DNA of 64,000 bases, from positions 1 to 64,000 of the forward strand of contig CAUYUJ010003442.1 in assembly GCA_963575745.1 (NCBI GenBank). The letters are read 5' to 3'. The position numbers and the translations under genes are program-made. The DNA comes from Prorocentrum cordatum (taxonomy: Eukaryota; Sar; Dinophyceae; Prorocentrales; Prorocentraceae). The notes under the pieces were generated by a model, which saw nothing but the letters and a program-made list of their open reading frames with translations, was not told the origin of the DNA and ran no database searches. Below are positions 1 through 9,800 of this stretch, piece by piece (within the stretch, counting starts at the first letter, position 1; every line of letters starts with the position of its first letter).

Positions 1-64
1 ATTCAAGAAGATTTTTTTTTTTTGGGGGGGGCGCCCCCCCCCCCGCCCGCCCCGCCACCACCAG

Positions 65-707
65 CGAGGTGCTGCTCTTCGACGGCTGCCTCGCGCTGGC
101 AACCTGCTTTCAGCAGGAGGCCCTGGTGCGGCTGGCGGTGGCCACTGCGAACGCGGCCTCCTGCGTCGAATTCGCGATCCAGTCCTGGCCGAGCAACTCG
201 CCCGATCGTCTGGGCGTTGCCGTCCTGCACGGTTGCGGGTCCGAGATCAGTCTCCTCCTCACCCCCGTGCCAGACCAGGGCAACTTCCTCCTGACGGCGG
301 CGTGGCGGGCGGGCATGGGCGCCACGATGGCGGACCTCTCTCCGGAGGACCTGGCAGTCCTGACAATGCAGGAGGTCAACGACAATTCTCTCTACAGCTC
401 CCAGAGGAACAACTCCGCCATGACCTTCTTCGCCCCCACCCACGAGCACGTCATTTTCGAGGAGGTCCACTCTGGCCGCTCGTTCGTGGTCCTGGAGGAC
501 CTTTGCCGCGAGGGCACGCCGAGGCACGCATGCGGCCTGCGGTGCAGCAACAAGGAGCTCGGGCTCTTCGACCCCGCGGCCCCATCGCTCGTGCAGGTGA
601 TGCAGGCGGAGCACTACCTGGAGAAGGCCCAGGGCCGCAACCTGGTGTACTACATCCTGGAGCGCAGGGCTGCCCCTGGGGCGCCCACCCCGCGCGCGCC
701 CCCCTGA
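65..707 (+). CDS. 3'-terminal exon of an unrecognised gene (partial)
   Basis: The frame is open from the window edge to TGA at 705-707. A likely acceptor AG at 63-64 follows a C-rich tract, so I start the exon at 65; no ATG is needed for an internal exon. The roughly 213 residues have mixed, non-repetitive composition (for example TMQEVNDN and HEHVIFEEVHSGRSF) and look like a folded soluble domain with no signal peptide or membrane segment. The C-terminus is Pro/Ala-rich (APGAPTPRAPP). I do not recognise the family. The last 20 or so codons and about 450 bp of downstream sequence occur again at 3194-3695, after the transposase. The gene begins outside the window. Confidence 0.55.
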
Positions 708-1157
708 GGTCGGAACGGAGACAGCGAGGCCGTTTACTTTCTCCCCCATTGCTATTTCTCACACTCCACCTGCCCACGAGCTCTCTCTCTCCGCTCCACC
801 GCTGCACACCCGCCACTCCGAAGTGTGCATGCGTTTTGTGCGTGTGTTTGTTTCCAGTCATCGGCCATGTACACTACCGCCGCCACCGACGCGCCGAGCT
901 TCGCGGTAATTCGCGGGCCCTGGAGAAACACGATCGCATCTTTGCTTCAGCCAGGCGGGCAGCGCGCCGCGCTGCCAGCAGCGGTCCCTTTTGCCATGAT
1001 TGCAGACATAATCGAACTCAGCGAGGCCACCCTGAAAACCAAGAAAGATTACATCATTATTATCAATCAGGGATCGTCGCTCAGACTCCCCGCCATCGCA
1101 TGGGCGCCCCTTGTCGTAGCTGCGCCTGTTGGCCCCGTGTCTGATCGGTGCGCGCTC
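639..1157 (+). repeat. Direct repeat, copy 1 (gene tail and 3' flank)
   Basis: This covers the last codons (NLVYYILERRAAPGAP), the stop codon and about 450 bp downstream of the first gene. It matches 3194-3695 closely, including the CATCGGC-ATGTACACTACC block and the block around TCAATCAGGGAT. The two copies flank the 2-kb transposase-bearing insert. Neither copy has a convincing ORF downstream of the stop. Confidence 0.8.
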
Positions 1158-1281
1158 AGAGACCGACCCGATATCGAGTCGCCGCCGCAGGCGTTCAGGC
1201 TCGAGATCGTCGGGCCGCGGCCCGTCGCCGCGCGCACTCGCTGACCCCCGGCTCTGCGCCGTTGTGCGGCCTGAACTACAG

Positions 1282-1524
1282 ATGGCGGCCCCTTCGGTGG
1301 AGGATGAGGCCTGGCGCAGGTTCACAAAGGGAGAGGCGGTGGCCGCTCGCCCGAACTACAGCGGCGAGGACCTCAAGGACAAGTTTACCAACAGCACCAA
1401 GACGGTCGAGGAAAACAAAGTGGACAAGGGGCCTGCTGGAGGGGCCAGCGCGGACGACGAGGTGAGCAAGACGTTGCAGAAACGCTTGGAGCCGAAGATC
1501 AACTCTGACGCCTCGGTCCCCTGA
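1282..1524 (+). CDS. Small hydrophilic ORF of unknown function
   Basis: ATG at 1282 opens an 80-codon frame beginning MAAPSVEDEAWRRF. It is rich in Lys, Glu, Asp and Ser, with no membrane segment. It lies inside the insert between the two direct repeats and upstream of the transposase. It could be an accessory ORF of the transposon, an exon or chance. Normal amino-acid use is the only support. Confidence 0.25.
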   Translation: MAAPSVEDEAWRRFTKGEAVAARPNYSGEDLKDKFTNSTKTVEENKVDKGPAGGASADDEVSKTLQKRLEPKINSDASVP

Positions 1525-1846
1525 GGCCGCGCCCTCTCTCGGAGTAGTTGCGCGCGTGATACCAGCAATGTTGTGTCCGCTCCTGCACCCGCCTCCTCCC
1601 GCTCACCTACCCCTGGCCGTCCGTGCGTGTGCTTGCAATCATGCGCGAGCTGTCGGGCCCGCTAGAAAAAAAGATTCTGCCCCATTATGCCGCGATCGCC
1701 CCTGGACCTTTCCAGCAATCGACTGCCGTGTGCGCAGCGGCGTCTACACGCCCCCGTGTAGCCCATGTCTGCCACTCCAGTTGCCGTTTCGGTTCCAGTT
1801 CCTGCCCCCCGCGCACTCAGGCTGGCGCGCGTCCACTTCCTGAGCG

Positions 1847-2122
1847 ATGGTTCGCGGCGCTGCAGTGGGCACACACGGCACTCCGAAGCGCAAGCCCGCC
1901 GCTGCCACGATCCGCCGGCCCGCCGCAGCGACTCCGAACATTCCCGTCAAGACCAAGTTCCGTAAGTTCGCCCAGAAGAAGCGGAACAAGCGGAGTTCGC
2001 AGGAGCGGTCGAACAAGAGTTTGGCGATGGCCCGCAAGGCGAGGGCAGCGTGGAAGCGCAAGAGGGCGGCCCTGGAGCGCACCGGCGTTTTCTACACTCC
2101 GACCGAGCAGAAAAGGCGCTGA
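1847..2122 (+). CDS. Basic 91-residue ORF upstream of the transposase
   Basis: ATG at 1847 opens a very Lys/Arg-rich frame (FRKFAQKKRNKRSS, ARAAWKRKRAAL) ending with TGA at 2120-2122. It is in another frame from the transposase that starts 61 bp later. The composition suggests a DNA-binding or nuclear-targeting segment. It may be an element-encoded accessory protein, or an upstream exon whose join to the transposase is not visible. No known domain is recognised. Confidence 0.35.
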   Translation: MVRGAAVGTHGTPKRKPAAATIRRPAAATPNIPVKTKFRKFAQKKRNKRSSQERSNKSLAMARKARAAWKRKRAALERTGVFYTPTEQKRR

Positions 2123-2183
2123 TACGGTGCGTCGCGGGCGGGTTGCCAAGGCGGAGCGGTGGACGTTTGACGAGATACTTGCC

Positions 2184-3194
2184 ATGGACGACACGGCCGC
2201 TTACTGGATGCTCGTGAAGCTCGGTTTCCTCCAGGACCTCCACAACACGGAATGCGCAGGCTGCCAGTGGCCCTTGGGTAAGACGTACTTCCGCGGCAAA
2301 CGTCACCCTGGGGTGCAGTGCTACAGGCGCGGTTGCCGCGAGTTTAACAGGGCAACATCTGGGACTTGGGCAGACCACGAGATCCCAATGAAGAAGCTCG
2401 CCGCCTTGGCGTGGCTCGCAAGCGGGCAATTGACATGCCAGATACATCAGGATGACGCAGCGCAGCTGACAGGAGTGGCGAACAGGACTTGCAAGGAGGT
2501 CTTGGACGCCTTGCGCGACGTCATTGCTATCGGCAGTAAGATGGAGCAGCGCGATGTCGTGTTCTCTGGGCAATGCGAGGTCTCCTCCCACATAACTTTT
2601 CCCCTTCATCCGAACCACCCCCCTTCCTCCTACTCCTCCGAGGTGGATGCTACGACTCTGCGCACCGTGACGCTCAACAATGGCCGGCTGCTCCATGTCC
2701 GCTACTTCGGCATGTCCCGCCGCGGAGATCGAAAGTCCACGGTGATCTACCCGCTCCCTTTGTACACCACGCCGAAAGGGGGGAAGACCAGGCCCGAGAG
2801 CCTCGCCGAGACGGAGGACCTCATGATCAACCGCACTGCCGGCGACAACGCGGTCATCTGGCACTCTGATGGTGCCCGGTGTTACAGGAGGCTGCCGCTC
2901 AACACCAGGGTCAAGCATTGCCGTAAGCAGTGGGTGAAGATCTGCAAGTTGGCCCTCTCCGATGGCAGCGTGCTCGCGTGCTACGGGGGCACGGAGCTCC
3001 AGGATGGTTTGTGGAAGCACCTCAAGCACAGGATCCCGACGCAGCTCCGCACGATCGACAGCCTCTCCACTGGGGCGTTGGAGAAATGGGCTCACGAGTG
3101 GGCTTGGAGGTACCGCCGCGGGGACCAGGCGTGCCTCTTCAGTGAGCTCGGGCTGACGGTAATGCACGCCAGGATGAACGGGGATGTGTGGTGA
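2184..3194 (+). CDS. IS1595/ISXO2-like DDE transposase
   Basis: The protein is 336 residues from ATG 2184; the open frame extends further upstream but is low-complexity. Near residues 23-45 there is a zinc-ribbon-like CAGC...C-x4-C. It is followed by a helical region and an RNase H-like core with EVDATTLR (first Asp), IWHSDGARCY (second Asp) and GGTELQDGLWKHLK (Glu). That order and the WHSDG and WKHLK blocks are typical of ISXO2-like transposases, a bacterial-type family also found in protists. All three acidic residues are present and the frame is intact, so the copy may be recent. It sits between direct repeats of a host gene tail, and its stop codon overlaps the start of the second repeat copy. 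Confidence 0.75.
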   Translation: MDDTAAYWMLVKLGFLQDLHNTECAGCQWPLGKTYFRGKRHPGVQCYRRGCREFNRATSGTWADHEIPMKKLAALAWLASGQLTCQIHQDDAAQLTGVANRTCKEVLDALRDVIAIGSKMEQRDVVFSGQCEVSSHITFPLHPNHPPSSYSSEVDATTLRTVTLNNGRLLHVRYFGMSRRGDRKSTVIYPLPLYTTPKGGKTRPESLAETEDLMINRTAGDNAVIWHSDGARCYRRLPLNTRVKHCRKQWVKICKLALSDGSVLACYGGTELQDGLWKHLKHRIPTQLRTIDSLSTGALEKWAHEWAWRYRRGDQACLFSELGLTVMHARMNGDVW

Positions 3195-3695
3195 ACCTGG
3201 TGTACTACATGCTGGAGCGTCGGGCTGCCCCTGGGGCGCCCCCCCCGAGCGCGCCACTCTGAGGTCGGAACAGAGTCAGCGAGGCCGTTTAGTTTCCCCC
3301 CCATTGCTCCTTCTCACACTCCACCTGCCCACGAGCTCTCACTCACCGCCCCGCCGCTGCACACCCGCCACCCCGAAGTGTGTGTTTGTTTCCAGTCATC
3401 GGCGATGTACACTACCACCGTCACCGACGCGCCGTGCTTCGTGGTAATTCGCGGGCCCTGGAGAAAAAACAATTAGCGCATCTTTGCTTCAGCCAGGCGG
3501 CCACCGCGCCGCGCTGCCAGCAGCGGTCTCTCTTGCCATGTTTGCAGGCACAATCGAACTCAGCGAGGCCACCTTGAAAATCAAGAAAGATTACATCGTC
3601 ATTATCAATCAGGGATGGTCGCTCAGCCCCCCCGCCATCGCAAGGGCGCCCTTGTCGTACCTGCGTCTGTTGCCCCCATGTAAGATCGGTGGGCA
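3194..3695 (+). repeat. Direct repeat, copy 2
   Basis: Second copy of the segment at 639-1157. It starts at AACCTGGTGTAC with the codons for NLVYYMLERRAAPGAP. Frame and stop differ slightly from copy 1 because of small substitutions and indels. The upstream part of the first gene is absent, so this is a tail only. Confidence 0.8.
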
Positions 3696-3753
3696 ACGGA
3701 TTCCCCTGTCGTTCCAAAAAAACGCCCAAGAGCACTACCCAGAGGAATCCGTC

Positions 3754-3799
3754 GTAGGTAGTAGTAGTAGTAGTAGTAGTAGTAGTCGTCGTCGTAGTG

Positions 3800-3886
<87 letters not shown>

Positions 3887-3897
3887 TTTCCAGTATG
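3754..3897. repeat. (AGT)n microsatellite
   Basis: Nearly pure AGT/GTA trinucleotide tract with a few GTC interruptions; weaker AGT repeats continue to about 3970. Open frames here (poly-Ser, poly-Val or poly-Thr) are products of the repeat. Confidence 0.95.
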
Positions 3898-3984
3898 TAG
3901 TGCAACGAGTATGAGTAGTAGTAGAAGTACAAGTAGTAGTAATCGTAGGGGAAAGGGTAGTAGTAGATGTCTTTTAGCAGCTGT

Positions 3985-4640
3985 TCGGAGGCCTCTTGGG
4001 GCGTCTTCGGCGCCTCTTGGCGCATCTTGGGGACCTCTTGGGGGTATCTGTGGGACCTCCTGGAGGAGTCGTGGTGCCTCCTGGGGATCTCTTGTGGCCC
4101 ATCTGGAGACCTCTTGGGGCCATATGGTGGACCTCTGGGGGCCCTCTTGGGGGGCTTGTATGAGCGCTGCCCCTCTTCCTGGTGTGACTCGTTCGGGCTC
4201 CTCGTGGTGTGAGTCGTTCGAGGCGCGCGTCGTGGTGTGAGTCGCTCGGCCTCCTCGTGGTGTGAATGGGTCGGGCGCCTCGTCCTGGTAGGAGTCGTTC
4301 GGGGTCCTCCTTCTGGCGTGAGTCGTTCGGGTCCTTCGTGGTATGAGTCGTTCGAGCCCCTCGTCCTGGTGTGAGTCGTTCGGGCTCCTCGGGGGGCCTC
4401 TTGGCGGCCTCTTGGAGCCTCGTGGGGCCTCTTGGAGGCCTCTTGGGGGCCTCTTGAAGGCCTCTTGGGGGCCTCCTGGGGCCTCTGGGGGCCTCTTGGG
4501 GGCCTCTTGGGGGCCTCTTGGGGGCCTCTGGGGGCCTCTTGGGGGCCTCTTGGGGACCTCTTGGAGGCCTCTTGGGAGGCTCCTGGGGGCCTCTTGGGGC
4601 CATCTTGGGGCCTCTTGCGACCTCCTCAGAAGCGCCACGA
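3985..4640. repeat. CTCTTGGGGGCC minisatellite
   Basis: Imperfect tandem repeat of about 12 bp around CCTCTTGGGGGC, with a block of GGTGTGAGTCGTTCG-type repeats at 4190-4390. A related CCTCCCGGGGGG array is at 20240-20480. Open frames on both strands are low-complexity and not called. Confidence 0.85.
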
Positions 4641-4679
4641 AGCGCTGCCCCCTGAGAAAGACAAAATGAGCCCAAAACC

Positions 4680-4800
4680 ATCGTAAAATCAATGATTTTG
4701 CTATGAAGGAAGATGAGCGCGGCCCCCTCGGGAGGCCAAAAATGGGGCCAAAACCCTAGTAAAAACAATGATTTTGGCTTCACAGAAGAGGAGGGGGCTA
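4680..4800. repeat. Tandem duplication of about 65-75 bp
   Basis: Two copies of a unit with CCAAAACC..., then AATGATTTTG, then a short purine stretch lie side by side. Sequence between 4800 and 5020 is GC-rich with short inverted G/C runs and no gene. Confidence 0.6.
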
Positions 4801-5019
4801 CAAGAGCGCCCCCCCGTCGGGGCCAGAATCCTCGTGAGGGGCGTCGTTTTTTGGCCCTCCCAGGCGTCGAAAAAGACCCCCCTGACCACCCGCGGAACTC
4901 CCTGTCCAGGCCCAGGGGGAGGGGGTAGGGGGAGGGGTAAACCCCTCCCCGAAGGGGAAGAAGGGGGGTTGGGGGGTTGAGAACAGAGAGAGCTCTCTAA
5001 ACCACTCACGCCCAAAGGG

Positions 5020-5935
5020 CTGGTGGGACTTCCCCACCCCGTCCTGGCCTCAGCCCCCCCTCGCCCCGCTGGCCTGGCCCTGGACCCAGCCTCTCCCCCA
5101 CCCGGCCCTGGCCCCAGTCCCCCTCACCCTGGACCCTTTATTTTCGCTCGTCGTCGTCCCTGGTCCGGTCCTGGCCGTGGACCCAACCTCCACCCCTGGT
5201 CCTGGCCCCAGCTCCCCTCGCCCCGCTGGCCCAGGGCCTGGACCCAGCCTCCCCCCCGCCGGCCCTGTCCCCAGTCACCCTCGCCCTGGACCCTTTATTT
5301 TCGTTTGTCGTTGTCCCTCTGGTCCCGGCCTTGGACCCAACCTCCCCACCTGGCCCTGGCCCCAGCCCCCGTCGCCCCGCTGACCCTGGCCCTGGACCCA
5401 GCCTCCCCCCCGGCCCTGGCCCCAGCCCACCTCGCCCTGGCAACCCTTTATTTTCGCTCGTCGTCGTCCCTGGCAGCTGGTCCGGTCCTGGCCCTGGACC
5501 CAACTCCCCCCCTTGCTGGACCCTTTGTTTTCGTTCGTCGTCCCTGGTCCGACTCTGGCCCTGGACCCAACCTCCCCACCTGGTCCTGGCCCCGTGGAGC
5601 CCCCCTCAACCTCCCCCCCTGGTCCTGGCCCCAGGCCCAGGGCCTGGACCCAGCCTCCCCCCCGCCGGCCCTGTCCCTAGTTCACCTCGCCCTGGACCCT
5701 TTATTTTCGTTTGTCGTCGTCCCTCTGGTCCTGGCCCTGGACCCTGCCTCCTCCCCTGGCCCTGGCCCCCCCGCCCCCCTTGCCCCGCTGGCCCTGGCCC
5801 TGGACCCAGCCTCCCCCCTCCCGGCCCTGGCCCCAGTCCCCCTCGCCCTGGACCCTTTGTTATCTTGCGCAGCTTTCTAGAGCTCAGACCTCTTTATTTT
5901 CGCTCGTCGTCGTCGTTCGTTCGTCGTTCGTCCTC
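5020..5935. repeat. Complex tandem repeat with 150-190-bp units
   Basis: The marker TTTATTTTCG recurs at about 5137, 5294, 5447, 5523 (variant), 5700 and 5892. Between markers is a CCTGGCCCTGGACCCAGCC-type repeat. The plus-strand frame reads Pro-Gly-Pro-Ser repeats, but several frames are open, so coding is not supported. Confidence 0.85.
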
Positions 5936-6029
5936 CCCCCGGCGGCCACAAAAATAAACTCCTGGAGGAAGGAGGCGAAAGCCTCCTGTCTCTCGCGGCT
6001 CCTTAGTGCAAGAGCCAGGGCACTCGTGC

Positions 6030-6266
6030 CACTTGTTTGTGTGTCCTGGGGCCCCTTCAATCCTGGCCTGAGCGCCTCGCTCCGCGGTCAAGACGCCGGC
6101 ACGAGGACACCTTCGGCTGTCGGGAGGGAAAATATGGGGGATATTTTTATTTGTGTGTATTTGTTTGTGTGTCCTGGGGCCCCTTCACTCCTGGCCTGTG
6201 CGCCTCGCTCCTCGCTTGCGGTCCAGACGCCGGCACGAGGACCGCGCTTCGGCCGTCGGGAGGGGG
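6030..6266. repeat. Tandem duplication, period about 125 bp
   Basis: Two similar blocks run from TTTGTTTGTGTGTCCTGGGG through GACGCCGGCACGAGGAC to TCGGGAGGG (6035-6127 and 6159-6266). Confidence 0.8.
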
Positions 6267-6552
6267 CTCGGGCTTTCTCGGGCCGCTCCTGGCACTTCCG
6301 CCGTGGAGCTCGCTCCGCCTGCGGCCCTGGCCTGCCCCGACCAGAAAAAATCCCCCTCCGTTCCTTACACAGGGCGTTCCTGCTGGTAGCACGATGACGC
6401 TATTTTCCTCCTCCTCCTCCTCCTCCTCCTCCTCCTCCTCCTCCTCCCCTCCCTCTTCCTTCTTCCCCCCTTCCTCGCTCCCCCCTTGCTCCTGCTCCCT
6501 CCTCTGTTTCGTACTCGCTCCTCTCTCCTCCCCTCCGGGCCCCCTCCTGAAG

Positions 6553-6651
6553 ATCGCCGAGGCGGGACAGTGGGAGCGGGCGATCAGCATCGCGCCCGCG
6601 GTGAGCCACCAGTTCTGGAGGCAGCTGACCAGCGAGTACCCCCGGGCCCCC
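6553..6651 (+). CDS. Exon-like island 1, WDR17-like C-terminal region
   Basis: After a (CTC)n tract (6404-6448) and more pyrimidines, an AG at 6551-6552 precedes an open stretch reading IAEAGQWERAISIAPAV, then SHQFWRQLTSEY. The pattern of tryptophan, Ala-Pro-x-Val-Ser and FW/YW-x-x-L matches my memory of the helical region after the WD repeats in WDR17-like proteins. It is followed by (GAG)n from 6684. The 3' boundary is uncertain. Further islands at 19.6 and 36.4 kb fit the same protein in order. Confidence 0.45.
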
Positions 6652-6683
6652 CCGCCTCCATCCCAGGAGAGGAGGCGGGGAAG

Positions 6684-6745
6684 GAGGAGGAGGAGGAGGA
6701 GGAGGAGGAGGAGGAGGAGCAGGAAGAGCCAGATGAGGAGGCGAA
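6684..6745. repeat. (GAG)n microsatellite
   Basis: GAG trinucleotide tract directly downstream of exon-like island 1 and close to the 3' end of the minus-strand LINE. Confidence 0.95.
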
Positions 6746-6852
6746 AGAGGAGGACCATCGCATGCTAATGAGGGAGGCTAGGGTTAGGCCGACCCGACCC
6801 GAACCGAAACCTGGAGGTTACATCCGCTCTCCTCTTACGCTGGCTGTCTTCC

Positions 6853-9800
6853 CTACGTCGCCCCTCCTTCCTTGAGGAGCTGGGCTGCAGGGATTGGCAG
6901 GGAAAGTCGGGGACGGGCCTTCATGCTGCTCTTGGGATGACGGCCGCTTGCCAGGAGGGACCACGCACCTTGGGAGAACCTGCTTTGGAAGCGCTCCTTA
7001 CATTCACCTTTGAGTCATTTGAGGTTGCTTTCGCTGTAGCGGCCGCACCTCTTACAAACGACGAGGAAGGACTCAACATCAAGGTCGTCGCAAATCATTA
7101 ATTGGTGCTTCTGGGGGTCCCTAATTATCATAGACAGCATGACTGAATTGCCTGGGCATGCTTCTCGCAAGCGGGTCTTGCGAGTGCTGTCCGTACGGGC
7201 GCGGGTGTGACAGGCGAGGCACAGCCAATGATTATTAAGCCATGCCCACTGATGTCTCGCCACGCCCTGGGGGTTACGGCACGCTCGAGCACGCCGAGGA
7301 AGACCACCAGGGGGCGGGGGTGGCGCAGTCCACTGGTTGACTGCTCCCGCTGCCCCAACTGGGGGATTGAAACTCTGGGCGGGCTTCTCATAGGCCTTCT
7401 TGCCCGACTTCGGAGCGAGCGGGGCCCACGAGGAGAGAGCCTAAGCATCGTGCTTCACCAACCTCTGAACTCGGCTACGACATTCTTTATAATGCTCGAT
7501 TTCTCCCTGGGACGGGGCGGGGATTCTGGCGGCCGCTTGTTTGGCCACCTTGTCCGCCCAGTCATTGCCTTTGGCAACAGACCAATCCCTCGAGCCGGCC
7601 ACCAGGGAAGACAGGTCCTGGTGGGCCTTGACTTTCCCGATCTCGAGGGGCGCAAAACAGCTCTGGGTCCTGGCCAGAACTGAAACTCCTGAGTACGTTT
7701 CTTTACGTGAGACTTCGGCGCTCTGATGCACCGAGAGGATACCCTTGAAATCCGTCCACGCTTTGGTGACTCTGGGGCAGGTCGTTGCAACTAAAACCCC
7801 CAGGTGTTCGGCAGCGGGCGACGTGGGGGGAAGGCTGGCCCCCACAGGGCCCGAGAGACTGGCAACCAGGTCGCCGTCCTCGTCGATTTTGACCACGGAC
7901 CAGGCGGGGGCGTCAAACACCGCGGGCCCAGGTTTCAAAACACTGCCATCGTGGAAATCTTCCCCTTGCATGGCCACCTCCTTGGGCAGCCCATCTCTAG
8001 ACCAATATGCAGCCTGATCAAGTCCTAGACCGGGGGGCCTCAGAGCAATGGGTTCAGGTCGAAGTTGGAATCCCAACACATATGGAAATCCTGTCCTCGG
8101 GTCCTTGAACTCCTCGATATCAGCTTCACTTAACGTTTCCTCTCTCAGGTTGCGGGTCTGCGGGCACTCAAGGAGCCTGTGGGAATGGAGTCCACGGGGC
8201 CCTTGCACAGCTCGCATTCGACTTCGTTCTGGTAGCCTGCCTCGGCCATCTTTTCTTTGGTCCAAATGCACTGGCAGCCATGCGAAAGCAGCGTCTTCCT
8301 TTTGTAGGCCTGCACTGTACTGTCCTGCGGCGCGCGCTGTATGACCGACGGGTCGAGGGGCTTGTCGAAACCGAGCTTCTGCCCCGCCTTCGCGTCTAAC
8401 TGCAACTGCCAATGGGATTGAAACGGCTTCTTGATGAGGGCAGGGGAGGTAGTAATGAGTGGGTAGTCCTGGCCTTGCGAGTCTCCAAAGACGAGCGGGT
8501 CGGGCATTGACCACCCCTGACGGCTCAGGCTGAGCATCGTGGCCCCTGAGGGCCCACGGATTTGGTACCACTTCGTAGGGGGCTTGTGGAGGACCTGCAG
8601 GGCTTGTTCACGGAGTCCCACCAGAGAAAAGCCAGTCGTACCAGGGTTATGAGCAACTCCCCATATCAGGTTGGCCCAATAACAGGCCGGCCCCAAGGCA
8701 GCGCTCCAGGTCGGGTCCCCCAATATCGATAAAGCCAGGGACCTGGACTTTGTAACACAACGGGGCCCTACAATCTTGAGGTAGAGGGACTGAGCTTCTT
8801 GCAACCCGGGGCTGGTGAGGCCGACGACCTCCGCTCCATAGTAGGCGGCCGCCTTCAAACCTGTCTGATAAATCTTCCTCATATTCGCACCTGTTCGCCT
8901 AATCTGGGCCAGACGGTGGAGTCGACGTTTCATCTTGGAGGTCCGCTTCGCCAGAGTGTTCCGGGCCTTCTTCGAGACCCTGTTCCCCATGGTGAAATCG
9001 ACTCCGAGGTTTGGCGCAGACTGTGCTTGGTTGACTCCCTCTGGTCCACTGTGCTTACCTAGAGCTTTGGCCAGGCGGTGCTGCACTGCAGCGGACGAGC
9101 CCAGCACTGCTGCCTTGCGCAAGGCGACCGAGCAATCGAGATCCTCCTCGATTAAATCTAGCATGCTGTCAGCGGCCTGCGCCAGGTCCGACACCAACAG
9201 GCGAACACTTGTGTTGTTGCTAGTCCGCATGAAATCATTCATGAAGATTGAGGGGTCCACGGTGGGGAGCTTCGGGACCCAGGGTCCATGGGGGGGGGCC
9301 GTATACATTTGGACGTTGTAGGTCGCAAACGAGCACCCAGCTGGAAAGCCTTTGGTAGCACACCCCGCGTAGGTTGCCAATGTTCTGGTTGCAACAGCCC
9401 TGGGACCCCCATACTGGTTCATCATAATACACGTAAGCGTCTCCGAAAATCCAGAAGAGATCGCCCGAGATTTCCACTTCCTCCGATTGACATTTTCATA
9501 ATAGTTAGATAAATCCCATAAAGCCCAACCAGTGTGGACGGCTTGGTAACCAGCAAGTTCAGCCTTCAAGGCCTGCGCGTAAACAGTTTCAAGCACACCT
9601 CGACCAGACTGATGAGCAAGATAAGGCCTTTTGTTGGCCCTTTCCCACCGACGAGCTTCCCCTTGGCGAATTTTGGACCGCGCCATCCAGAGGGCAGGGG
9701 GCAAACCTATACCACGGAACGAGGGGCCCTCAGACTGGTCGGGCTTGCCCTTCTCAATCAACGTGATAATGACGCCGCGGATGGCTGTCGGAAATACTCA

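Noticed and set aside
3421-4783. Minus-strand EAPKRPPRGPQ-repeat protein
   Set aside because: Comes from the 12-bp minisatellite; the period keeps any frame open and no unique domain is attached.
5023-5957. Collagen-like Pro-Gly-Pro protein
   Set aside because: The tandem DNA repeat leaves overlapping frames open, and unit lengths are not multiples of three.
6776-6792. Telomere-like CTAGGGTTAGG near the LINE-1 3' end
   Set aside because: Only about one and a half units; too short to support a telomeric origin.
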